Program-made: the position numbers and the translations under genes
Assembly (NCBI RefSeq): GCF_003063355.1
Contig: NZ_NESH01000002.1
Coordinates: 682,001-746,000, forward strand
Length of the DNA: 64,000 nucleotides
Origin: Limnohabitans sp. Bal53
GTDB taxonomy: Bacteria; Pseudomonadota; Gammaproteobacteria; Burkholderiales; Burkholderiaceae_C
Reading direction: 5' to 3'
The notes under the pieces: generated by a model
Told to the model about the DNA's origin: nothing
Databases searched by the model: none
The model's input: the letters and a program-made list of their open reading frames with translations, nothing else
Part shown: positions 52,505 to 60,999 of the stretch, one piece after another
Layout of the letters: every line of letters begins with the position of its first letter
How positions within the stretch are numbered: position 1 is the stretch's first letter

Positions 52505-53623
52505 CTACAACTGGTTGTCGAGGGCCCTGAAAGTGCCCGCGCAGCACAGCAGGTAATAGCGCCACATGCGGCAAAAGCGCTCACCGTAGCGGTCTTTCAG
52601 CGCAGGCCAGGCCGCCTCAAAGCGCTCGTGCCAGGCCATCAGGGTCTTGTCGTAGTCCTCACCCAAGTTGTGCCAATCCTCCATGACAAAGTGGTCCTCG
52701 CTGTAGAGCGCGATCTCCGAGGCCGATGGCAACGATCCATTCGGAAAAATGTATTTTTCGATCCATGGATCGATCGCCGCCCCTGCCCGGTTCTTGCCGA
52801 TGGTGTGCAGCAATAACAAGCCGTCGTCCCGCAAGCAACGCCGGGCCATGTCGAAGAACGCGCGGTAGTTTTTGTGGCCCACATGCTCGAACATGCCGAC
52901 CGAGGCGATGCGGTCAAAGCGCTGGTGGCCATCGGGGTTGAACTGGCGGTAGTCGGCCAGCTCAAATCGCACAGGCCAATCCCGCGCCTTGTCTGCCCCC
53001 AGCTGGGCTTGCGCTTTGGACACCGTGAGCCCCAGGCACTGCACCCGGTAATGCCGAGCCGCAAACAGCATCAAGCTGCCCCAGCTGCAACCGATGTCCA
53101 GCAGCGTCATGCCCGGTTGCAGTTGCAGCTTTTGGCAAATCAGATCCAGCTTGGCCTCTTGCGCTTGCGCCAGCGTTTGGGACTCGGGCCAGTAGCCACA
53201 GCTGTAGGCCATGGACGGGTCCAGCATGGCTTCGTACAAATCGTTGCCCAGGTCGTAATGCACCTCACCCACTTGCCAGGCCCGCTGTGGCGACTGCAAA
53301 TTGGTCAGTCGCGCCTTGAGAGATGCCCACAGCCACCCGGCCCGTCCCACCTGCTCGTCCAGCCGCGCCCGCAAGATGCGGGTGATCAACTAGTCCACCT
53401 GGTCGCAATCCCACCAGCCGTCCATGTAACTCTCGCCCAAACCCAGACTGCCCCGCGTCAGGATGCGGTCAAAGGTGTCTGGATGGTGCACCCGCATGTC
53501 CCAAGGCCTGCCGCCTCCAACCCGGATACCGGCCGTGGCCAACAAGGCGCAGGCCCGACGCCAGTTGTCGTCGGTGCGCACCCAAGCCGTTTCCTTCGTG
53601 TCCCATGAGAGCTCTGAAGCCAT
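52505..53623 (-). pseudogene. cfa: Cyclopropane-fatty-acyl-phospholipid synthase-like gene with in-frame amber codon
   Basis: Together the two parts read as one Cfa-type SAM methyltransferase of about 372 codons. The N-terminal part contains GSLGLGESYMDGWWDCDQVD, then TAG at 53392-53390 (codon 78), then the same frame continues LITRILRARLDEQV…HYDLGNDLYEAMLDPSMAYSCGYW…LLDIGCSWGSLMLFAA…SVGMFEHVGHKNYRAFFD…FPNGSLPSASEI. Every core Cfa motif is intact after the stop. A CAG-to-TAG change would restore Gln at a position where family members are unbroken. ATG 53623 has AGGGGAA upstream. A TTG follows the stop directly, but a restart there would lack the conserved N-terminal domain. Confidence 0.8.
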
Positions 53624-53833
53624 GCGGTTCCCCTGTCCAGTGCCAAACGGGCGATGCACCCGTGACCTTGTTCATGCTAGAAAAACCGAGGCCCTCTGCA
53701 CATCCAAACAAACCGGTAACTGCTTACCGTGTTTGCGGTAAGCCATGGGCCAGCCATGGCTTGACCACCCAGCGAAGCCCCTTTGGAGGACCTGCGGCGG
53801 CTTGGCCGCACATGGCCAAAGGGCATAATTGAC

Positions 53834-53850
53834 GTTGACGTAACGTCAAC
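53834..53850. promoter_or_regulatory. Palindromic operator upstream of SDR gene
   Basis: GTTGACGTAACGTCAAC is palindromic except at the central base, and is extended by TT before it. It lies 19 bases before the SDR start. The ACGT-containing dyad resembles LiuR-type sites of branched-chain amino acid/acyl-CoA catabolism genes; it also shares GTTGAC/GTCAAC arms with the TetR operators at 55504-55549. Confidence 0.55.
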
Positions 53851-53868
53851 CACACACAGGAGCAAAAC

Positions 53869-54627
53869 ATGGACATTCAAGGCAAAGTTTTCATCGTCAC
53901 CGGCGGCGCATCGGGTTTGGGCGAAGGCACAGCGCGCATGCTGGCGGCCAACGGCGGCAAGGTCGTGATCGCCGACATGCAAGCCGAAAAAGGCGAAGCG
54001 ATTGCCAAAGAACTGGGCGGCGCGTTTGTCAAATGCGACGTGAGCAACGAAGCCGATGGCCAGGCCGTGGTGGCCCAAGCTGTGTCGATGGGCAAACTCG
54101 TTGGTTTGGTCAACTGCGCAGGCATTGCCCCCGCCGAAAAAACCGTGGGTAAAAACGGCGCACACAACTTGGCCGTCTACACCAAGACCATCATGGTCAA
54201 CCTGGTCGGCACCTTCAACATGATCCGCTTGGTTTCTGAAGCCATGTGCAAAAACGAGCCCGAAGCCACAGGCGAGCGCGGCGTGCTCATCAGCACCGCC
54301 AGCGTAGCGGCCTATGACGGCCAGATCGGCCAAGCCGCTTACGCCGCATCCAAAGGCGGCGTGGTTGGCATGACACTGCCCATTGCACGCGACCTGGCCC
54401 GCAACGGCATCCGCAACATGACCATTGCCCCCGGCATCTTCGGCACCCCCATGCTGTTTGGCATGCCGCAAGAAGTGCAAGACGCGCTGGCCGCAGGCGT
54501 GCCCTTCCCCAGCCGCTTGGGCACCCCACAAGACTATGCCAAGCTGGCCAAACACATCATCGAAAACGACATGCTCAACGGCGAAGTGATTCGTCTCGAC
54601 GGCGCGATCCGCTTGGCACCAAAGTGA
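53869..54627 (+). CDS. Short-chain 3-hydroxyacyl-CoA dehydrogenase-type SDR
   Basis: A 252-residue short-chain dehydrogenase with [17 protein letters not shown] (NAD binding), [16 protein letters not shown], catalytic Ser in [15 protein letters not shown] and Tyr/Lys in [22 protein letters not shown]. The sequence pattern ([43 protein letters not shown]) resembles type 2 3-hydroxyacyl-CoA dehydrogenases (HSD17B10-like), which act on short or branched acyl-CoA in fatty acid and isoleucine breakdown. A CAGGAG site precedes ATG 53869 and a palindromic operator lies just upstream. Confidence 0.85.
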   Translation: MDIQGKVFIVTGGASGLGEGTARMLAANGGKVVIADMQAEKGEAIAKELGGAFVKCDVSNEADGQAVVAQAVSMGKLVGLVNCAGIAPAEKTVGKNGAHNLAVYTKTIMVNLVGTFNMIRLVSEAMCKNEPEATGERGVLISTASVAAYDGQIGQAAYAASKGGVVGMTLPIARDLARNGIRNMTIAPGIFGTPMLFGMPQEVQDALAAGVPFPSRLGTPQDYAKLAKHIIENDMLNGEVIRLDGAIRLAPK

Positions 54628-54695
54628 GCTGAAACATCACCTGCCCATGGGTCAAGCCAGGCGCTTTCCCATGGGTCAATCCGATGCCCTGGGGC

Positions 54696-55490
54696 TCAGC
54701 CCGACATGCCCATCACACTCAGCGCCCCCCATGCGGCCAGATAACTGAGCGTGAAGGCGATCACCCCAGGCACAGCGGCCTGACCCAGCAGCCGCTCGGC
54801 CAACAAACCCGCCAACGGTATGAATTGCTGCGCATGCACCGCCAAAAAGTGCGCTGGCCGCAGGTCTTGCCAGGTGTGCCAGCCCACCACTGGCCAGCCC
54901 ACGCCCGCTGGCGGCTGTTTGCCCCCCAACATGAAGCCGCTGACCGTAGACAGCACAAAAGTCAGGGCCAAGCCCAAGAGTACAGCCCAAGTGGTGGGCG
55001 TGAGCACCGTCTCCCCCACCTCCGTCCAGATCACCCACGCCAGCCAAGCTTGTGAGGCCACCAAGCCCACCGCTGCCAGCGCCATCAGGCCGAACATCAC
55101 GGCACGAACAGCGTCTGTTGTGTTGTAGTGCGACCCCTCGCCCCTGGCCGCTTGGTAAGTGATGTAGAGAACCTCAAACAACGAGGTGACGATGATCAAT
55201 GCCGCAATCCACTGAAAACTTTGGCCTTGACCCACTTTGCCCGGCACCAGCAAGGTCAACCAAACCGTGGTCAAGGCAAACAGCGCCGTGCCCGCCATGA
55301 ACTTCATGGGCTTGGCCCAGATGCCCACCTCGCGCAGAACACGCAAGTCGAACCAAGACAGCACATAAGTGGGCAACAGCAAAGCAGCCATCAGCAAACC
55401 ATAAACGCACAAGATTTTTTGCGCTGCGCTCAGTCCCGCCCAGCCCAAAGTCGAATCGGCCAAGCCCTGCACCGCCTCTAAAAATGACAT
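54696..55490 (-). CDS. Seven-TM membrane protein of unknown function
   Basis: A 264-residue protein with about seven helices. Near residue 210, the stretch DLRPAHFLAVHAQQFIPLAG carries two His residues in a D-L-R-x-x-H-F-x-x-x-H-A-x-Q pattern that recurs in uncharacterised bacterial membrane proteins. Heme or metal binding is possible but unproven. ATG 55490 (MSFLEAVQGLAD) is preferred to the upstream start at 55520, which lies in the operator zone. It is divergent from the TetR gene and almost certainly its target. Confidence 0.7.
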   Translation of the reverse strand: MSFLEAVQGLADSTLGWAGLSAAQKILCVYGLLMAALLLPTYVLSWFDLRVLREVGIWAKPMKFMAGTALFALTTVWLTLLVPGKVGQGQSFQWIAALIIVTSLFEVLYITYQAARGEGSHYNTTDAVRAVMFGLMALAAVGLVASQAWLAWVIWTEVGETVLTPTTWAVLLGLALTFVLSTVSGFMLGGKQPPAGVGWPVVGWHTWQDLRPAHFLAVHAQQFIPLAGLLAERLLGQAAVPGVIAFTLSYLAAWGALSVMGMSG

Positions 55491-55503
55491 GACCACCCCA
55501 AAA

Positions 55504-55549
55504 GTTGACACCGTCAACAAGTGTCACTTAAACTGTTGACACTGTCAAC
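55504..55549. promoter_or_regulatory. Paired TetR operators
   Basis: GTTGACACCGTCAAC (55504-55518) and GTTGACACTGTCAAC (55535-55549) are two nearly identical palindromes. Their centres are 31 bp apart, about three helical turns, so bound dimers would face the same side. They lie between the divergent 7-TM gene and the TetR gene. Confidence 0.8.
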
Positions 55550-55573
55550 ATACCCCCCCCCGACAAAAGCAAT

Positions 55574-56263
55574 ATGGTCAAAACCATTCACGAGCTGGAC
55601 CTGAAAGAAGCCTGCATCCAAGCGGCCCGCGAAGTGATCGCTGAACAAGGCATTGAGGGCCTGAGCCTGCGCGATGTCGCCCGAAAACTCGGGGTATCGC
55701 ACCAAGCCCCCTACCGGCACTACCCCAGCCGGGACCACTTGCTCGCGGCCATCATGCAGCGCTGTTTTGAGGATTTCGCCAACCATTTGGACCAAGCGTC
55801 CCAAGCGCATACCTCGGATGCGCTGTTGGGCATGGGCGAGGCCTACATGCGCTACGCCGCTGAACACCCCCTTGAATACCGCTTGATGTTTGGCACCCCT
55901 TGGCCTGAACCTGCGGCCCATCCCGAACTGGTGCGCCATGCGGTGCATGCTTTTGACTTGTTGAGAAACCAGTTGCTGCAGCATTTACAACAACGCGCCA
56001 GCGCCCCACAAAGCGACATGCTGGCCCTGTTGGCCCAAGCGGAGCTGCAAGCCCTCTTCATTTGGTCGGCCCTGCACGGCATGGCCAGCATCCAGCAGGC
56101 CAACGTCATGCAGCACCTGGTACTCACGCCCGGCGTGCCTGCGCAAGCCGAACCCTATTTGATGGGCATGATGCACACCGCCCTGACCCTAGGTCCCACG
56201 CAAGCACCAACCCAGGCCAGCCCGGCCCCCTCCGCACCCGCCCCAAAAAAGCATGAAAACTGA
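55574..56263 (+). CDS. TetR-family transcriptional regulator
   Basis: A 229-residue repressor. The DNA-binding domain (about 10-56) is ACIQAAREVIAEQGIEGLSLRDVARKLGVSHQAPYRHYPSRDHLLAAIMQ, a typical TetR helix-turn-helix. The ligand domain has the W-H-G motif (LFIWSALHGMASI) of the TetR C-terminal group 33. A Pro/Ala-rich tail of about 25 residues (GPTQAPTQASPAPSAPAPKK) is probably disordered. The two operators upstream suggest autoregulation and control of the divergent 7-TM gene. Confidence 0.9.
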   Translation: MVKTIHELDLKEACIQAAREVIAEQGIEGLSLRDVARKLGVSHQAPYRHYPSRDHLLAAIMQRCFEDFANHLDQASQAHTSDALLGMGEAYMRYAAEHPLEYRLMFGTPWPEPAAHPELVRHAVHAFDLLRNQLLQHLQQRASAPQSDMLALLAQAELQALFIWSALHGMASIQQANVMQHLVLTPGVPAQAEPYLMGMMHTALTLGPTQAPTQASPAPSAPAPKKHEN

Positions 56264-56554
56264 ACCACACCGCCGCTAGCACATGCCACGCCAATTCATC
56301 GCCGTGGCGACACGGTTGTAGGACACAGCGCCCCAGAGGGCGCATCCGATGCTCGCCTGAAGCGCGAAGCCCGCAGACGCGCGCGCATCGACCCGGAACT
56401 GCAACACGCCGATTTTGTGATCCACCCGGACATGGGTTTTGCCACCCGGCCTACACCTGCATTTTTCCGGATGGCCAGGCAATCGGGCGAGCGAGAGGCC
56501 CAACGGCTGTTGCCGCAACTGAAAGCAGCGCTGCAAAGTTCACGCCGCTTTTGA
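56264..56554 (+). pseudogene. C-terminal fragment of a patatin-like gene
   Basis: An open stretch without a usable start encodes HRRGDTVVGHSAPEGASDARL, then ARRRARIDPELQHADFVIHP, and ends RMARQSGEREAQRLLPQLKAALQSSRRF before TGA at 56552-56554. The ADFVIHPDMG and RxGEREAxRLLPxLKAAL pattern resembles the C-terminus of patatin/NTE-family phospholipases. The 5' part, including the catalytic serine, is missing, so it is a remnant. Frame-specific composition is protein-like, but the family call is tentative. Confidence 0.45.
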
Positions 56555-56606
56555 ACAAAACAAATTTGGGCTATTTTCAGCCCCATTCAAACCACCGGTT
56601 GCCACC

Positions 56607-56872
56607 ATGAGCCTGTCCACGCAAATCAAGCCCATCTCTTACCTCAAGAGCCATGCCGCCGAGATTGTGAAAGACTTCGCCACCAACCCGGAGCCCCTCA
56701 TCATCACCCAAAACGGAGAGGCCAAGATGGTGGTCATGGACATTGCCGAGTATGAAAGACAGCAAGAAACGTTTGCGCTGCTCAAGTTGGTGTCCATGGG
56801 CCAAAAAGAACTGGCACAAGGACGCGTGAGCGACATGGACGCCTTTTTGCCGAGATGGATCAACAGCCATGA
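56607..56872 (+). pseudogene. Phd/YefM-type antitoxin with 3' frameshift
   Basis: The first 80 codons read as a Phd/YefM antitoxin (IKPISYLKSHAAEIVKDFATNPEPLIITQNGEAKMVVMDIAEYERQQETFALLKL…GRVSDMDAFL). After DAFL the frame runs on for another 80 unrelated codons. Adding one base near 56849 (TTTTTGCCG to TTTTTGGCCG) would give DAFLAEMDQQP and a TGA at 56870-56872, overlapping the toxin ATG as ATGA, the usual coupling. A single-base deletion is therefore likely. The antitoxin body may still be made with an altered tail. Confidence 0.7.
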
Positions 56873-56985
56873 CACGGCGCATCCAAATTCTGGATGCAGC
56901 CAAGCCAGACTTTCGGGAGATTCAGCGCTACGTCACCACTCGTTTTGGCCAAACCGTCCGGCAAGAGGTCAATCAAGATTTCTGT
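56869..56985 (+). pseudogene. ParE-type toxin, 5' fragment
   Basis: MTRRIQILDAAKPDFREIQRYVTTRFGQTVRQEVNQDF is the N-terminal 38 residues of a ParE/RelE-fold toxin. The reading then passes into antisense sequence of the neighbouring higA gene, so the remaining 60 or so residues, which hold the toxin's gyrase-binding part, are missing. A deletion appears to have fused the two modules at about 56985. Confidence 0.7.
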
Positions 56986-56995
56986 CCACTGCGCA

Positions 56996-57301
56996 TCAAT
57001 CGGCTGCCAAGCCCTGCGGCAAGGGCATGCGCCCAATGGGCGGGCGCTCTTTGGCCCGCTCTGTGGCTTTCCACAAATCGCTTTGGGCCTGCAAAGCCAG
57101 CCAATAACCCGGGCTCGTGCCCAAGGCCTCTGAAAGCCTCAAGTCCATGTCGGCCGACACGGCCGCATGGCCATTCAGAACACGCGAAAGCATCACGCGG
57201 CTGATGCCCAAATGGCCTGCAAAAGCCGTCACGCTGGTCTTTAAATCCTCTAACCACCCCGCCAGAATTTCACCGGGGTGGGCCGGGTTGTGCATCTTCA
57301 T
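56996..57301 (-). CDS. higA: HigA-type antitoxin, orphan
   Basis: A 101-residue addiction-module antidote of the HigA/VapI family. It begins MKMHNPAHPGEILAGWLEDLKTSVTAFAGHLGISRVMLSRVLNGHAAVSADMDLRLSEALGTSPGYWLALQAQSDLWKA, a complete helix-turn-helix XRE domain. AAAGG stands six bases before ATG 57301. In intact systems higB lies just upstream; no toxin frame exists between 57302 and the ggt gene. It may act as an orphan repressor or protect against other HigB toxins. Confidence 0.85.
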   Translation of the reverse strand: MKMHNPAHPGEILAGWLEDLKTSVTAFAGHLGISRVMLSRVLNGHAAVSADMDLRLSEALGTSPGYWLALQAQSDLWKATERAKERPPIGRMPLPQGLAAD

Positions 57302-57330
57302 GACGCGCCTTTCAGTAGTGGTCAATCAAT

Positions 57331-57345
57331 TTATCAGATTGATAA
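57331..57345. promoter_or_regulatory. Candidate HigA operator
   Basis: TTATCA-GAT-TGATAA is a perfect six-base inverted repeat about 30 bases upstream of the higA start, positioned as an autoregulatory operator. Confidence 0.55.
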
Positions 57346-57545
57346 CTGGCCAGCACGAGGGAGCTGATGCAATGATCTTGGTTTGAGCGCGGGCCAAGCT
57401 TGGCCACCCAACACATCCGGCCTGTGTTGGCGCTCAAGGTCTGCAGCACACCAAGCCTGCCCCAAAACCTTCACACCCACCCTGTCGCGCATTCACTGGG
57501 TGCTGACCTGCATTGCCGCTAGCATCCTCTCAACAGGAACAACAC

Positions 57546-59372
57546 ATGAACACACATTTGCCTTTGAGCCTGATGGTGCTGGCGCTGCTCAGCGCCTGCT
57601 CGTCTGGGCCCACCACACAGCCCCCGGACAACACCCTTCGCTACAGCGTGCCCGATCTGGCCATCCAACCCGAGGCGGCCAGTGGCAACAACGCCAAACC
57701 CGGCTGGGCCTACTCGCGCCAGGCGGTGGCGGCGGCCAATCCGCTGGCCACCGATGCAGGGCACCAAGTGCTTCGCGCAGGCGGCTCGGCGCTCGATGCT
57801 GCCATTGCGGTGCAAATGGTGTTGGGCTTGGTAGAGCCGCAGTCCAGCGGCATTGGCGGCGGCGCGTTTTTGTTGCACTTTGATGGCCAAAAAGTCACCG
57901 CGCATGACGGGCGAGAAACCGCACCGGCTGGCGCTCGGGGCGACATGTTCATGGACCAGGGCAAACCGCTGCCTTTTGCGGATGCGGTGCTCAGCGGCCA
58001 CTCGGTGGGCGTGCCGGGCGTGGTGCGCATGTTGGAGGTGGCGCACCGCCAACACGGCCGCCTGCCTTGGACGCAGCTGTTGACCCCCGCCATCACGCTG
58101 GCCGAGCAAGGCTTTCGGGTCAGCCCCCGTTTGCACGCCCTGCTGCAAGCCGACCCGCACCTCAAAAAAGACCCATTGGCCCTGCGCTTTTTCTACAACG
58201 CCCAAGGCCAAGCCTGGCCCGTGGGCCATGTGCTGCGCAACCCTGAATATGCCCATGTGCTGCGCCGCATCGCCGCCGAGGGCAGCCGCGCCCTGCACGA
58301 AGGGCCGGTGGCCCAGGCCATGGTGGCACGCACAGCGCAAGCACCGCGCCCCGGCACCCTGAGCCTGCAAGACCTGGCCCACTACCAGCCCCGCATGCGC
58401 GAAGCCCTGTGCTTTGACCACACCGCCGCATCGCGGGAGTACCGCATCTGCGGCTTCCCCGCACCCTCCTCGGGCCAGATCGCCATCGGCCAGATCTTGG
58501 GCATGCTGGGCCAAACCCAGGCGCAAGGCCCCGAGATGGCAAGCGGCCGACCCACACCCGACTATTTGCACCGCTACACCGAAGCCTCGCGCCTGGCCTT
58601 TGCCGACCGGGCGCAATTTGTGGCCGACCCTGAATTTGTGAGCGCCCCCGCAGGCAACTGGCGCAGCCTGCTGGCACCCGACTATTTGCAAAAACGCAGC
58701 CAGCTCATCGGTACCCAGGCCATGAAAGCGGCCCCCGCAGGCCAGCCCGGTGGCCACACCACCAGCTTTGCACCCATGCCCACTCAAACTGAATACGGCA
58801 CCAGCCACATCAGTGTGGTCGATGCACAAGGCCACGCCGTGGCCATGACCACCACCATCGAAGCCGCCTTTGGCTCGCGGCGCATGGTCACCACCGACCC
58901 GACTCGCACCGGCGGCTTTTTGCTCAACAACGAGTTGACCGATTTCAGCCTGGCCCCTGCCGACGCGCAGGGCCGCCCCATCGCCAACCGGGTCGAGCCT
59001 GGCAAACGCCCGCGCTCGTCCATGTCGCCCACATTGGTGTTTGACAAGGCCACAGGCCAGTTGCTCATGAGCGGCGGCAGCCCTGGCGGCGCACTCATCA
59101 TCCACTACACCGCCAAGCTGCTCACGGGCACGCTGCACTGGGGCCTGAACGCGCAGCAAGCGATCGACCTGCCCAACTTCGGCTCGCTGGGCGGCCCCAC
59201 TTTGCTCGAAGCCAAGCGCTTTGACACCAGCACCCTGGACGCACTCAAGGCGCGTGGCCACGAGGTGCGCGAGATCGACATGACCAGCGGCCTGCAGGCC
59301 ATCGAGCGCACCCCCAGAGGCTGGTTTGGCGGGGCCGATCCCCGGCGCGAGGGCGTGGTGCTGGGCGACTGA
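57546..59372 (+). CDS. ggt: Gamma-glutamyltransferase, predicted lipoprotein
   Basis: A 608-residue GGT. A signal peptide ends LALLSACSS, a lipobox, so the protein is probably lipid-anchored. The large subunit has ANPLATDAGHQVLRAGGSALDAAIAVQMVLGLVEPQSSGIGGGAF and HDGRETAPAGA. Autocleavage generates the small subunit at Thr419 in TEYGTSHISVVDAQGHAVAMTTTIEAAFGS, and SGGSPGGALI is the conserved catalytic loop. It hydrolyses glutathione or gamma-glutamyl amides in the periplasm. ATG 57546 has ACAGGAACAACAC upstream. Confidence 0.93.
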   Translation: MNTHLPLSLMVLALLSACSSGPTTQPPDNTLRYSVPDLAIQPEAASGNNAKPGWAYSRQAVAAANPLATDAGHQVLRAGGSALDAAIAVQMVLGLVEPQSSGIGGGAFLLHFDGQKVTAHDGRETAPAGARGDMFMDQGKPLPFADAVLSGHSVGVPGVVRMLEVAHRQHGRLPWTQLLTPAITLAEQGFRVSPRLHALLQADPHLKKDPLALRFFYNAQGQAWPVGHVLRNPEYAHVLRRIAAEGSRALHEGPVAQAMVARTAQAPRPGTLSLQDLAHYQPRMREALCFDHTAASREYRICGFPAPSSGQIAIGQILGMLGQTQAQGPEMASGRPTPDYLHRYTEASRLAFADRAQFVADPEFVSAPAGNWRSLLAPDYLQKRSQLIGTQAMKAAPAGQPGGHTTSFAPMPTQTEYGTSHISVVDAQGHAVAMTTTIEAAFGSRRMVTTDPTRTGGFLLNNELTDFSLAPADAQGRPIANRVEPGKRPRSSMSPTLVFDKATGQLLMSGGSPGGALIIHYTAKLLTGTLHWGLNAQQAIDLPNFGSLGGPTLLEAKRFDTSTLDALKARGHEVREIDMTSGLQAIERTPRGWFGGADPRREGVVLGD

Positions 59373-59482
59373 GCCTCAGTCACGAAAGCGACCACGCTTG
59401 GGGTTCGCCTCAGGTTTGCCCTCTTGCCAGCTGGCGCCGCTTCTATTGGAATGTTCACACCCCATTCCAACAGGAGACCCGA

Positions 59483-60466
59483 TTGAAAACCCAAGGCACG
59501 TCACGACGCACATTTGTCCAGGCATCCGCAGCCGCCGCTGTCACGGTGGCCTTCCCCACTTTGGCGCAAGCACAGGCCTTTCCGGCCAAGCCCATCAAAC
59601 TGATTTGCCCCTGGCCTGCCGGCGGCTCCACCGACGCCGTCATGCGCGCTCTGGCCGAGAGCGCCAGCAAGGCGCTGGGCGGCACCGTGGTGGTAGAGAA
59701 CAAACCTGGCGCCAGCGGCATGTTGGGGCCCAACGAGCTGCTGCGTGCCCAGCCAGACGGCTACACCCTGTCGCAAATCACCATCGGCGTGGCACGCTTG
59801 CCACACATGATGAAAATGCAGTTTGATCCGCTCAAAGACTTCACCTACATCGCCTGCCTGACCGGCTACACCTTCGGGGTGGTGGTGCGGGCCGACTCCC
59901 CCATCAAAACCATCAAGGACCTGGTGGACTTTGCCAAAGCCAACCCCGGCAAGTTCACCTACGGCTCCACGGGCAACGGCACCACGCCCCACCTGGCGTT
60001 TGCCGAATTTGCCAGCAAAGCCAAAATCGACGTGACCCATGTGCCCTTCAAAGGCAGCGCCGATGGCGTACAAGCGCTGTTGGGCGGCCATGTCATGTCG
60101 CACAGCGACGCCACCGGCTGGGGCCCCCATGTCGACGCTGGCACCCTGCGCCTGCTGGCCACCTACGGCAGCAAACGCACCAAGCGCTGGCCCAACGTGC
60201 CCACACTCAACGAGCTGGGTTACGACACCGTCTCCGACTCGCCCTTTGGCATCGGCGGCCCCAAGGGCATGGACCCGGCCGTGGTCAAGAAACTGCACGA
60301 CGCTTTCAAGCAAACCCTGACAGACCCCGCCGTCATGGCCAGTTTCGACAAATACGACCAATCGGTGATTTACATGGGCACCGAGGAGTACACCAAGTTC
60401 ATCCGCGACACCTTCCAATCGGAGAAAGCCACCATCGAGCGGCTGGGCTTGGCCATGAAAACCTGA
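59483..60466 (+). CDS. Bug-family tripartite tricarboxylate-type solute-binding protein
   Basis: A 327-residue periplasmic protein. The N-terminus has a twin-arginine signal (SRRTFVQASAAAAVTVAFPTLAQA). The mature part starts FPAKPIKLICPWPAGGSTDAVMRALAESASKALGGTVVVENKPGASG, the Bug-family signature (PF03401), and continues with ADSPIKTIKDLVDFAKANPGKFTYGSTGNGTTPHLAFAEF and HVPFKGSADGVQALLGGHV. Bug proteins are extremely numerous in Burkholderiales; ligands are usually carboxylates or amides. The start is TTG 59483 with AGGAGA six bases upstream. No TctAB permease is adjacent. Confidence 0.9.
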   Translation: MKTQGTSRRTFVQASAAAAVTVAFPTLAQAQAFPAKPIKLICPWPAGGSTDAVMRALAESASKALGGTVVVENKPGASGMLGPNELLRAQPDGYTLSQITIGVARLPHMMKMQFDPLKDFTYIACLTGYTFGVVVRADSPIKTIKDLVDFAKANPGKFTYGSTGNGTTPHLAFAEFASKAKIDVTHVPFKGSADGVQALLGGHVMSHSDATGWGPHVDAGTLRLLATYGSKRTKRWPNVPTLNELGYDTVSDSPFGIGGPKGMDPAVVKKLHDAFKQTLTDPAVMASFDKYDQSVIYMGTEEYTKFIRDTFQSEKATIERLGLAMKT

Positions 60467-60524
60467 GACAACCACCCAAACGGGTCCTATTTAACGGACC
60501 CTTCAGGTCATCCACCCCACCTCA

Positions 60525-60555
60525 CCCCCACCCGCACTGCAGGTGGGGGTTTTTT
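60525..60555 (+). terminator. Terminator after Bug-family gene
   Basis: CCCCCACC (60525-60532) pairs with GGTGGGGG (60542-60549), followed by a run of six T. A weaker hairpin GGGTCC/GGACCC lies just before it at about 60482-60501. Confidence 0.8.
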
Positions 60556-60635
60556 CATCACGACAGATGGCCGCCGCGCAAAGCCAGCCCAAACGCTGGA
60601 TGGCCAGCGATTTCGGGCTTATACCGTCAAACCGC

Positions 60636-60962
60636 CTAGTAGTACACGAAGGCACCATCCACTCCGTTACTGGATACCACTGATAGAGCAATAGCGCTGT
60701 CATAAATTAAGGCATGACCGATGGACAGACTGGAGTCGAACAGGACGCTGTAACTGCGTCCCGCTTCAAACTGGTAACCCGCTGCTGCCAGAGCACTTTG
60801 GTCCGTGGCGCTCAGGGATATGGAGGTCCAAGCGGCGTCCGAGTTGACCTCGAGTTTGTCCCCCGAACTGCCCGTCACCAACAGCATTTTGGATTCGTTG
60901 TAAGTAGTCACGCTGGTGTTCACCGCATCGGGCATGTGCAGCAGATCGCGCAGGGTGTTGAT
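60636..60962 (-). pseudogene. C-terminal domain of a giant secreted adhesin, 5' truncated
   Basis: The frame is open for 108 codons before a TAG on the left, with no start codon at its front and a stop just upstream at 60965-60963. The product (INTLRDLLHMPDAVNTS…KMLLVTGSSGDKLEVNSDAAWTSI…GYQFEAGRSYSVLFDSS) follows the pattern of the last domain of Bap/Lap/SiiE-type type-1-secreted adhesins, with a VTGSSGDKL…W…GYxY-like run. It looks like the surviving 3' end of a once much longer gene. The break lies beside the left end of an IS21-type element. Confidence 0.5.
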
Positions 60963-60999
60963 TCACTTACCAAACAGAGCCAGACTTCACGTTCAAATA

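Noticed and set aside
53390-53392. Treating the Cfa-like gene as two separate genes
   Set aside because: Both parts are in the same frame, the stop is immediately followed by conserved family sequence, and the downstream TTG has no ribosome site; one gene with a nonsense codon is the simpler reading.
57519-59261. 580-codon open frame on the minus strand
   Set aside because: Antisense to the well-supported gamma-glutamyltransferase gene and of low-complexity composition.
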